Below the pieces are notes generated by a model. That model was given only the letters and a program-made list of their open reading frames with translations, did not search any database and was not told where the DNA came from. The position numbers and the translations under genes are program-made. A DNA stretch of 64,000 nt from Bacteroidota bacterium (lineage in GTDB: Bacteria; Bacteroidota; Ignavibacteria; UBA10030; SZUA-254), in assembly GCA_020056225.1 (NCBI GenBank), contig JAGVIE010000006.1, positions 1-64,000 on the forward strand, read 5' to 3'. Below, piece after piece: positions 1 to 6,791 of the stretch. Numbering within the stretch: position 1 is the stretch's first letter; each line of letters begins with the position of its first letter.

Positions 1-1
1 G

Positions 2-520
2 AATGTGACAGCCAATCATACCATACATGCTGTGTTCGCCATAGATGCATTTACAATAACAGCAACGGCAGGATCGAACGGAAGTATCAGTCCATCAGGC
101 ACAGTGAATCTGAACTACGGCAGTAACCAGACATTCACCATCACACCAAACACCGGCTATCATGTAGACAGCGTATATGTAGACGGAAGCAGTGCAGGCG
201 CGGTAACGAGTTATCCGTTCACGAATGTTACAGCCAATCATACCATACATGCTGTGTTTGCCATAGATGCGTTTACAATAACAGCATCGGCAGGATCGAA
301 CGGATCTATCAGTCCATCAGGCACAGTGAATCTGAACTATGGCAGTAACCAGACATTCACCATCACACCGAACACCGGCTATCATGTAGACAGCGTATAT
401 GTAGACGGAAGCAATGCAGGCGCGGTAACGAGTTATCCGTTCACGAATGTGACAGCCAATCATACCATACATGCTACGTTCGCTATTAATGTATTTACAA
501 TAACAGCATCGGCAGGTAAT
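2..520 (+). repeat. 222-bp in-frame tandem repeats
   Basis: The same sequence recurs with a period of exactly 222 bp (74 codons): copies begin at 2, 224 and 446, each opening with a version of AATGTGACAGCCAATCATAC. The first two copies differ at only a few bases. The third starts to diverge after about 70 bp. The period is a multiple of three, so gain or loss of a unit keeps the reading frame. The array probably continues left of the window. Confidence 0.9.
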
Positions 521-1027
521 CATGGTTCAATCACACCGAATGGAATAGTCAATGTGAATTATGCAGATAGTGTAATTTTTATAATGCATCCGGATGCAGG
601 ATATAGGGTAGATAGTATTTTTGTGGACGGAATATATGTCGGCAGTGATTCAGTATGGATATTAAGGGATGTGGCATCGAACCATGCAATTCATACAACA
701 TTTAAATTGGCAGTTTCAGTCGACGATACGATTTATGAAATCCCCAAAGATTACGCGCTAAAGCAGAATTACCCGAACCCATTCAATCCAACCACAACAA
801 TAAGGATTGATTTGCCGGAGCAATCGGTTGTCACGCTAAAAATATATAATGTGCTCGGGAGGGAGATAAAAACATTGATTGACCGTGAAACAATTTCAGC
901 AGGCGTCCTGGAGGTCACTTTGGATGCGTCGCAGATTTCATCAGGATTATATTTCTATCGATTGATCGCCGAGAAATCTGACGGCAAGCCATTCGAAAGT
1001 ACCAAGAAAATGATGCTGGTTAAATAG
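2..1027 (+). CDS. Secreted repeat protein with T9SS type A sorting domain (5' end outside the window)
   Basis: The reading frame is open to the left edge, so this is only the C-terminal part. It has at least three repeats of about 74 residues of the divergent InlB B-repeat kind (motifs GSNGSISPSGTV, TPNTGYHVDSVYVDG, NVTANHTIHA). The first two are nearly identical; the last has drifted. A linker from about residue 245 leads to a type IX secretion sorting domain: QNYPNPFNPTTTI, then a KIYNVLGREI strand, then GLYFYRL and the terminal KKMMLVK. Family knowledge says such domains direct export across the outer membrane and surface attachment or release. A cell-surface or extracellular role is inferred; the ligand is unknown. 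It is the chromosomal gene next to the island's left end and is followed by a strong hairpin. Confidence 0.85.
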   Translation, partial: NVTANHTIHAVFAIDAFTITATAGSNGSISPSGTVNLNYGSNQTFTITPNTGYHVDSVYVDGSSAGAVTSYPFTNVTANHTIHAVFAIDAFTITASAGSNGSISPSGTVNLNYGSNQTFTITPNTGYHVDSVYVDGSNAGAVTSYPFTNVTANHTIHATFAINVFTITASAGNHGSITPNGIVNVNYADSVIFIMHPDAGYRVDSIFVDGIYVGSDSVWILRDVASNHAIHTTFKLAVSVDDTIYEIPKDYALKQNYPNPFNPTTTIRIDLPEQSVVTLKIYNVLGREIKTLIDRETISAGVLEVTLDASQISSGLYFYRLIAEKSDGKPFESTKKMMLVK

Positions 1028-1053
1028 TATCTTGGGATAGTCATAAAAAAGAC

Positions 1054-1090
1054 AACCCCTGTTTTCAAAAGAACAGGGGTTATTATTTTG
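1054..1090. terminator. Bidirectional intrinsic terminator
   Basis: A perfect 10-bp stem (AACCCCTGTT at 1054-1063 with AACAGGGGTT at 1072-1081). On the plus strand it ends the secreted-protein gene. On the minus strand it is followed by GTCTTTTTTATG, a better T-tract. It therefore looks like the original terminator of the minus-strand tRNA-Gln before the island separated the two. Confidence 0.8.
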
Positions 1091-1136
1091 CTGCCCGGCT
1101 AGGAGTCGAACCTAGACTTCCTTGATCCAGAGTCAA
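1085..1136 (-). repeat. Left attachment site: orphan 3' part of tRNA-Gln
   Basis: These 52 bp are identical to 46787-46838. Bases 1091-1136 equal the discriminator base, 3' acceptor strand, T arm, variable loop, 3' anticodon stem and anticodon loop of tRNA-Gln(CTG). The match also runs 6 bp past the tRNA 3' end. It stops at 1137, so the 5' half of the tRNA is missing here. This is the usual sign of a site-specific element that integrated into a tRNA 3' end. Confidence 0.9.
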
Positions 1137-1717
1137 ACCTCAAGCTTAAAATCATAAGATAAACGAAGATTCTTCCTTCCAAAAGCAATAAAATTCATGA
1201 GAGTATGTTACACTATTGTAACATGTCGATGTTTTAGAGAGTTCGGAATCGAAAAATGCAAACTGTAACTGTAACCAAAGTGTAACTCTGTATCTTCATG
1301 TGGTGCTAGGAGATGGCGTCACCGGTTACGGTTACACTTTGTGGAGGACATTTTTAGTCGATGGGACTTCGGTAGAAAAAATAAATATCACACTACCGTT
1401 TGGTAATTAGAATCTTTCTGAAGCCAGAGTAGCGGGGGCCCGAACTATACACTACAGAAAGTTTGAGTTTTACAAGGTTTCGATGATTTTGGGTTACAGA
1501 AAGATATCGGAATGAGACGAAAACACAGATTCTTTCCCAGTTGCCTCAGAATAAAAGGTAACCCAGGATGTGAATAAGGTGAATACTTGATATTAAGAAG
1601 TAGACGACATAAGACATAATAATAGTTTCTTTCTTTTATTGCTACTTATTTTCTTTCTTTGAAGAGATGTTAATAAGTGAAGGAGCGATGAGACCCTCAG
1701 GTGTAGCGAGTTGAAGA
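1137..1717. other. Non-coding left end of island with clustered GTTACAC motifs
   Basis: No convincing gene is visible. An inverted repeat ATGTTACA-CTAT-TGTAACAT occupies 1205-1224. CAAAGTGTAAC at 1276-1286 is inverted at 1331-1341 (GTTACACTTTG). GTTACAC or its complement thus occurs three times within 140 bp of the attachment site, and again at 46741 near the other end. By analogy with lambda-type arms these could be integrase arm-binding sites. That role is an inference. Confidence 0.45.
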
Positions 1718-2172
1718 ATGCGTTTAATTTTATCAGCAATGAGTTCCTGTAAGAGAAACGGATTGAGAGAATCCCTGAAAGAACAAGTTATTAGGAATAT
1801 ACTTGGTTCCCCAAAGTTACCAAGAGAAAAAAGATATTTCAATACAACAGCAGAAGCATATGAATTTTATCTATTTGGATTGGCCTATCTAAAAAAAACA
1901 CCTCAATAGACAATAATTTAGCAATAGAATGTTTTACCAAAGGGATTCAAATAGATTCGATGCACCTTCCCTCAAGATTGGATATTGCAAAGGCACAACT
2001 TGAACGATATAGCCAAGGTTGGGATACCTCAAAAACACTGTTATTAAAATCAGAGAGAACCTGTCAAAATGTACTTCAAGTGAATCTAGGAAATTCTGAT
2101 GCATATGCAAATCTTGGTGTTATGAAAGACCTACAAGGTAAATCGAAAGAAGCTATAGAATTCATTAAATAA
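1718..2172 (+). pseudogene. Frameshifted remnant of a TPR-repeat protein
   Basis: Two frames read through one decayed gene. The first part contains AYEFYLFGLAYLKKT. After a frameshift in or near the A-run around 1890-1905 the next frame continues with NNLAIECFTKGIQIDS and later SDAYANLGVMKDLQGKSKEAIEF, which are TPR-like helices. The style resembles the C-terminal TPR part of cyclase- or kinase-linked TPR proteins, but the N-terminal domain is gone. A second shift near 2165 leads into NKSLDLNSNN, the expected end of a TPR unit. It is non-functional as it stands. Confidence 0.6.
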
Positions 2173-2182
2173 ATCCCTTGAT

Positions 2183-2587
2183 TTGAATTCTAATAATGCT
2201 GTCAATATCGCTGAGTCCGCTGTTGCCTTAGCGAAACACAAAAGAAAAGAATCTCTGCTTAAATTGCCAGAGATGGAAGAACTTGCTCAGAAGATGTTAC
2301 AAAATGCTCTCGATGGATTTATTCATTCGGACGCCTCCCCTGACATGTTGGTACTCGTTAATGATGACACGATGGATGCGTTGAACTGTGAGGTGACGCA
2401 AAGCATTATAAAACGAATGAAAAATGAACCAGAAAGGATCAAGGGAAGTATTGGAATCATCCGTATAAACAGAAACTTAGAGCGTGTAGCAGATATTGCA
2501 ACAAACATCGCAGTAGAAGTTATCTTCATTGCGCAGGCACGAGTTGTGAAGCATCATGCAAAAGAAAAAAATAATATTGCGAAGTAA
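2183..2587 (+). pseudogene. C-terminal fragment of a PhoU-like phosphate regulator
   Basis: The reading resembles the second half of PhoU: NIAESAVALAKHKR at the end of the first three-helix bundle, then MEELAQKMLQNALDGF, DDTMDALNCEV, and RNLERVADIATNIAVEVIF, which is the PhoU metal-binding signature region. Full PhoU is about 220-235 residues; only about 130 remain. The upstream codons come from the decayed TPR gene, so the two were joined by a deletion. No start with a ribosome site is apparent. PhoU normally represses the Pho regulon through PhoR and the Pst transporter; this copy lacks those neighbours. Confidence 0.65.
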
Positions 2588-2774
2588 AGCCAGTCAACAT
2601 AGTAATTGATACATTCATACGAATCTCGAATTATTACTGAGAAAAATTTCAGTTTAAGTTTAACAAAAACTCATCTTACCCTTAATGTTAAGATTCTGGG
2701 TTCGCTTTTTTAATGTAAGTTATAATCGTGACTGTGAAAAATTTACGTAACACTATGCCGCACTGTGATTGCAT

Positions 2775-3935
2775 TTATTGAACGAGAATAATATTAATTT
2801 GACGTAATTCTTTTAATATCATCTCTTGTTCGCGGTTTAATTCCTTTAATCTTTTATCTAATCCTTGGGTTTTTATGTAGAAATCCCCGGACGATACATT
2901 AGCTTTCCTAATTCGAGAGTTAACGAATGTTAGATTGCTGGTATTGTCGGTGGCGATACCTTTATTATTGCTATTGGATTGTTTAGGTGAATCATCTTTC
3001 ACTTCGTAATGATTCATTGCTTGAGACTCAGTTCGATATTGGAGAAGAACGCCATCCTTGATAGAAAACGAAATGGTATCTTTTACCGCGAGAGATGCAA
3101 TTATCTCATCTTGTTGTCGCAGTGACCGATTCGTATTGAGTTCAACTTCCGCCGTGTAATTGCCATCTACAAACGGATGCAAAGCAAATTCTAATCGCCG
3201 AATTAATGTACTATAGATCGCAATTTCCCGACGCACGCTGTCGATGATATTGCCATTTACATTGCGGAGAGTGCCCACAATGTTGCCCCTATAGGCGGCA
3301 TTCCCTAAGCGTGCGAGATGTGCGAATATGCATATTCTGTTATTGCTTATCGATGCATTGTTTTTGTGAATCATAACACTTGTTTGGACATCGCCTTGTC
3401 GATAATTTACTCCAACAATGAGTCGATATACTGGTTCGGATGTAAAAGGATGTTCGTTAAGTGCGCCTGCACTGTTTTGTTGATCTGGGACTGCGGGTTG
3501 AATGATGACTTCGGGTTTGAGCCAATACTCGCCATCCGGTAAATTCTCCGGAGGTTTTATTGTAACGGAAATAACCTGAGATTCCCCAGTACCCAGTTCA
3601 AAATGGTTTGGATAGATAGATACCCAGGATTCCATAATTGCTCGAGGATCAGTATTTGAGTTAAAAAATCTGAACGTAGTGTTTCCATCCTCGTCTGAAA
3701 CTGGATATCCAAAATTTAATTTGATATTGATTATTTTTGGTCCAAAGCTACCGTTGAATAAAACAAATCTTCCGGATTTGTTGTTTTGGCTAAGGAATAT
3801 TGAATTGGGGCTAATGGAAAGCTCTGCTCTTGCTGTATTAAACAGGAAGCACGTAACAGCGAATACAATTGCAAGTTTACATCTTGATATAGTTGTTCGA
3901 GTACATAAGTGTCTAATCGGTATTGTCTTGCTCAT
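2775..3935 (-). CDS. Secreted PapD-like (pili-assembly chaperone type) protein
   Basis: 386 residues. A basic N-terminus and hydrophobic stretch (around 20-37, ending NTARAE) form a signal peptide. The next 130 residues have the layout of the N-terminal immunoglobulin fold of periplasmic pilus chaperones: LSISPNSIFLSQNNKSGRF, a strand with FELGTGESQVISVTIKPP, then GEYWLKPEVII and PVYRLIVGVNYR. A second beta-rich domain and a charged C-terminal helix (KRLKELNREQEMILKEL) follow. A clear AGGAGG sits 6 bases before the ATG. It lies 66 bp downstream of the small secreted protein, in the same direction, so both are probably read from the sigma-54 promoter at 4558-4573. No usher gene is nearby, so a classical chaperone-usher pilus is not supported. 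Confidence 0.65.
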   Translation of the reverse strand: MSKTIPIRHLCTRTTISRCKLAIVFAVTCFLFNTARAELSISPNSIFLSQNNKSGRFVLFNGSFGPKIINIKLNFGYPVSDEDGNTTFRFFNSNTDPRAIMESWVSIYPNHFELGTGESQVISVTIKPPENLPDGEYWLKPEVIIQPAVPDQQNSAGALNEHPFTSEPVYRLIVGVNYRQGDVQTSVMIHKNNASISNNRICIFAHLARLGNAAYRGNIVGTLRNVNGNIIDSVRREIAIYSTLIRRLEFALHPFVDGNYTAEVELNTNRSLRQQDEIIASLAVKDTISFSIKDGVLLQYRTESQAMNHYEVKDDSPKQSNSNNKGIATDNTSNLTFVNSRIRKANVSSGDFYIKTQGLDKRLKELNREQEMILKELRQINIILVQ

Positions 3936-4001
3936 AACATGCCTCCTTGTGTTTTCACATTCATTAACGATTGTTCGTTGTATTACATATATTGTTTGTC
4001 G

Positions 4002-4511
4002 TCATTCATTGACAGCTACCACCATGAGATCATTTTGAAATGGTTGAGATTGGCTTTGGGTAGCTGAGGAAATATCACTTCGTGGTTGCTGATGAATATA
4101 TAATCTGCCACGGGTATCTAGTATAGTTGACGTACCAAGTCTCGCATTCACGAATCTATTCTCGATTATCAGGTCTTCGGATATTTTCTCGCCGGATTTT
4201 GTGTATTCCGAAATAGAACGGTTAAAAATTGAGCTATTATTGTTATCGAATTTCACGTCAGCTGATTTTTCTTCATCTAGATTCTGTATGCTGGCGTCTG
4301 AACCAAATAATTTAGAAAGGAGGATTGCTTCCGATTCAATACCGACAGAAGGATTGTTTTCTACTACTGTAACAGAAATATGTATTATTCCGGTTGCTGT
4401 TTGAGACCCATGCTGGGCGGTAGCATGTTGTGGTACAAATAATACTAAAGAAAGTAGTGCCAAAAGGTAGATCGTTTGTTTTAGTTCTCGTAAGCTATGC
4501 ATCTTATTCAT
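4002..4511 (-). CDS. Small secreted protein, candidate partner of the PapD-like chaperone
   Basis: 169 residues with a typical signal peptide (IYLLALLSLVLFVPQHATAQ, cleavage near residue 33). The mature part begins with a TATGIIHISVTVVE strand, reminiscent of the first strand of DUF4402/spore-coat-U-like subunits, but similarity is too weak to assign a family. The remainder is polar and rich in Ser, Asn and Asp. An AAGGAAC ribosome site precedes the ATG. As first gene after a sigma-54 promoter and directly upstream of a chaperone-like gene, it could be a surface-fibre subunit. That is inferred from context only. Confidence 0.6.
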   Translation of the reverse strand: MNKMHSLRELKQTIYLLALLSLVLFVPQHATAQHGSQTATGIIHISVTVVENNPSVGIESEAILLSKLFGSDASIQNLDEEKSADVKFDNNNSSIFNRSISEYTKSGEKISEDLIIENRFVNARLGTSTILDTRGRLYIHQQPRSDISSATQSQSQPFQNDLMVVAVNE

Positions 4512-4557
4512 TTCAATTAGTTCCTTTTCTATTATTCATTATTCTTCTCAAGAGAAT

Positions 4558-4573
4558 CGCAATAGATGTGCCA
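4558..4573 (-). promoter_or_regulatory. Sigma-54 (-24/-12) promoter for the secreted-protein/chaperone pair
   Basis: On the minus strand TGGCACATCTATTGCG matches the sigma-54 consensus (TGGCAC-N5-TTGC) with the exact GG-N10-GC spacing. Transcription would begin near 4547, about 36 bases before the ATG at 4511. An NtrC-family activator is encoded divergently next to it. Confidence 0.75.
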
Positions 4574-4797
4574 GCACGAGCATAGTGTGAAATTCAAAAA
4601 ATAATGGGATGCAGTGGAAGATGTGGTAAATTATAAGACAGTTACTATGTGCTATACCCGAACACTACTGTCTGTGTTAAATATGATGTAATGGTTTCAT
4701 GTGAACGCTAATAACTTAATTACGGAAACTAAATCATATCTTAGCACCTATTGCCAAGTATATAAGAGGAAAATTCTCAGGATAAACTTGACATTTG

Positions 4798-4826
4798 ACT
4801 ATAAACTTTATAAATTTATCCGAAAC
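4798..4826 (+). promoter_or_regulatory. Possible housekeeping promoter of the NtrC-type gene
   Basis: TTGACA at 4798-4803 is followed 17 bases later by TAAATT (4821-4826), with an alternative TATAAA at 4819. It lies 30 bases before the start codon. The AT-rich surroundings make chance matches likely. Confidence 0.35.
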
Positions 4827-4855
4827 TCAAAAAAAGCTTCCTAAGGAGATATTTG

Positions 4856-6247
4856 ATGAAAAAAATAGTCATGGATAATGATCTACAATACAATGTACTG
4901 ATCGTTGAAGATGATAATGAATATCGAAAGTTAGTCCGGCAAACCCTTGAAAATTACATTTCTCATATTGATGAAGCAGCAGATGGTGCGATAGCAATCA
5001 ATCTTATCAATCAGCAACCGTATGACTTAGTTTTACTCGATATGGAATTACCACGCGTCAGCGGACTCGAAGTTCTCGCCCATCTCAAAACACATAACAA
5101 TTCTGTTCCCGTGATTGTACTTACTGCTTCGCGTGATCTTAAAGTGGCGATCGATGCAATGAAGCAAGGAGCGTATGATTATCTTACCAAACCATTTGTA
5201 ACAGATGAGCTTTTACTAACCATGGTACGAGCATTGGAGTTTAAATCGCTTCGGAATACCGTAACTATTTTGGAACGATCGAAGAAACAGCGTGGAGGAA
5301 AGAATGAGGTAATAGGAGATAGTAGCGTATGGCTTAAAGTGTTGAAGCAGGCAAAGCAGTTCGCTGTCAGTGATTTCTTAGTATATATTGAAGGTGAATC
5401 AGGTTCTGGGAAAGAAATCTTGGCTCATTATATCCACGAAAACAGCGGCAGACGGAATAAATCTTTCGTATCGATAGATTGCGGGACTATACCTGAAAAT
5501 CTTATTGAGTCAGAGTTGTTTGGACATGAAAAAGGTGCATATACCGGAGCAGATTCTGCTAAAGAAGGAATGGTTGAATTAGCTAATGGGGGGACGTTAT
5601 TTCTTGATGAAATCGGACATATTGATTTAAGATTTCAACAAAAATTACTTACGTTTGTTGAGACAAAAACCTTCCGACGTGTAGGTGATAATAAATCACG
5701 AACTGTAGATGTACGCATCATTGCAGCAACGAACAAAAAACTTTCTGAAGAAGCAAGAGAAGGGAAATTCCGTAGTGACTTGTGGTATCGCTTAAATGTA
5801 ATGAAGCTTGCAGTACCACCATTACGTGAAAGGAGACCTGACATTCTCCTGCTATCAGAGTATTTTCTCAAGAAATTTTCTAATGAACGCCTTATGAAAT
5901 CACTATCTGAAGATGCCATTGCAGCGCTTGAAGTATATCGCTGGCCCGGAAACATTCGGGAGCTCAGCTACACAATTCAGCGCGGGATCGCAATTTCTGA
6001 AGGAAATCTGATTACAGCTAAGGATCTCGGGATAGAGATTTCACAAAAATCGACACGTGTATTTAATTCGAGTTCCGAATTTGATCTCGTTTCACTTCGA
6101 GATGCTGAACATCTTCATATAAAGAAAGTACTTTCAGCTACGAATTGGAATATTTCAAAAGCAGCAAAGATCCTACAAATCGGACGCAATACCCTCCATG
6201 TGAAATTGAAAGAAGTCGGTCTAGAATCGCCCACGAAATCCTCATAA
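4856..6247 (+). CDS. NtrC-family sigma-54-dependent response regulator
   Basis: 463 residues in three standard parts. A receiver domain (about 12-125) has the acidic pair in VEDDNE and phospho-acceptor Asp62 in LLDMELP. A sigma-54 AAA+ domain (about 150-385) has Walker A GESGSGKE near 180, the sigma-54-contacting loop as GAYTGA near 228 (usually GAFTGA), Walker B GGTLFLDEIG near 246, and an arginine-finger region RSDLWYRLNV. A C-terminal Fis-type helix-turn-helix (about 425-460) includes NWNISKAAKILQIGRNTLHVKL. AAGGAG lies 7 bases before the ATG at 4856; a TTG one codon earlier is less likely. Matching GG-N10-GC promoters lie on both sides, so it probably activates the divergent chaperone pair and the downstream giant surface-protein gene. 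The cognate kinase is not adjacent; the hybrid kinase at the island's right end is a candidate. Confidence 0.93.
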   Translation: MKKIVMDNDLQYNVLIVEDDNEYRKLVRQTLENYISHIDEAADGAIAINLINQQPYDLVLLDMELPRVSGLEVLAHLKTHNNSVPVIVLTASRDLKVAIDAMKQGAYDYLTKPFVTDELLLTMVRALEFKSLRNTVTILERSKKQRGGKNEVIGDSSVWLKVLKQAKQFAVSDFLVYIEGESGSGKEILAHYIHENSGRRNKSFVSIDCGTIPENLIESELFGHEKGAYTGADSAKEGMVELANGGTLFLDEIGHIDLRFQQKLLTFVETKTFRRVGDNKSRTVDVRIIAATNKKLSEEAREGKFRSDLWYRLNVMKLAVPPLRERRPDILLLSEYFLKKFSNERLMKSLSEDAIAALEVYRWPGNIRELSYTIQRGIAISEGNLITAKDLGIEISQKSTRVFNSSSEFDLVSLRDAEHLHIKKVLSATNWNISKAAKILQIGRNTLHVKLKEVGLESPTKSS

Positions 6248-6526
6248 AGTAGATTTACGGTTTACCAACAGGGATTTATTCTGGTGGAATTCGTAGACCG
6301 GTTATTCTGATTCTCCCAAGGTTTTCATTTTTTTACAACCCATTCTTGTTTTTCGAAGTATGTAACAGTTATTCACTCTTGGTGTTAAATCTCTTTCGGG
6401 TAATCCTCATGGTCTGAAATTGTACAACAATCAATTCTTGCACACCTGTTTGATAATATTTTGGAATTTATGGCGAAAAATATCTAGAACAGAGCTTCTC
6501 TTGCAGTAACCTTCACAAAAACGCGC
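6248..6526. other. Intergenic region upstream of the second sigma-54 promoter
   Basis: No gene is visible. The 8-bp palindrome TTGTACAA at 6420-6427, within a slightly longer ATTGT-ACA-ACAAT dyad, lies about 108 bp before the -24 element, where activator-binding sites often lie. No second copy was recognised near the other promoter, so this stays tentative. Confidence 0.3.
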
Positions 6527-6542
6527 TGGCATTTCTTTTGCC
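6527..6542 (+). promoter_or_regulatory. Sigma-54 (-24/-12) promoter upstream of the giant surface protein
   Basis: TGGCATTTCTTTTGCC has GG at 6528-6529 and GC at 6540-6541, the exact N10 spacing, with TGGCA and TTTGC close to consensus. The expected start of transcription is near 6553. The activator gene ends 280 bp upstream on the same strand. Confidence 0.72.
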
Positions 6543-6557
6543 ATTGCCTATCTCGAT

Positions 6558-6782
6558 ATGAAAAAGCAGTCGAAAATAAAAATGCCAAGAGAAAATTCAA
6601 ACATACGGAAATCTGTTATGGATGTAATCAATATTATCGACGATCATATTAGGTATATAAGGATTCGAAGAGGTTATTCTTTGCAGACTGAACTTGATCT
6701 CATTGCAATCGTGAACGGATTACGACAAATAGAATCAATCATCAAGATGTTAAATGCAAATAATAATAAAAATAATTTTTAA
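6558..6782 (+). CDS. Hypothetical 74-residue protein
   Basis: A short open frame, highly charged, with a helical middle (SVMDVINIIDDHIRYIRIRR) and an Asn-rich end. The first ATG lies about 5 bases after the predicted sigma-54 transcription start and has no ribosome site, so it would be almost leaderless. A later Met at 6582 is possible. It ends 9 bases before the giant protein's ATG. It could be a small regulator or simply leader RNA; no family is recognised. Confidence 0.35.
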   Translation: MKKQSKIKMPRENSNIRKSVMDVINIIDDHIRYIRIRRGYSLQTELDLIAIVNGLRQIESIIKMLNANNNKNNF

Positions 6783-6791
6783 GGAGTGGTT

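Noticed and set aside
2-520. CRISPR-like array
   Set aside because: The repeats are 222 bp, contiguous, in-frame and coding, with no spacers.
2775-4511. Complete chaperone-usher pilus operon
   Set aside because: No usher barrel gene (about 800 residues) on either strand nearby.
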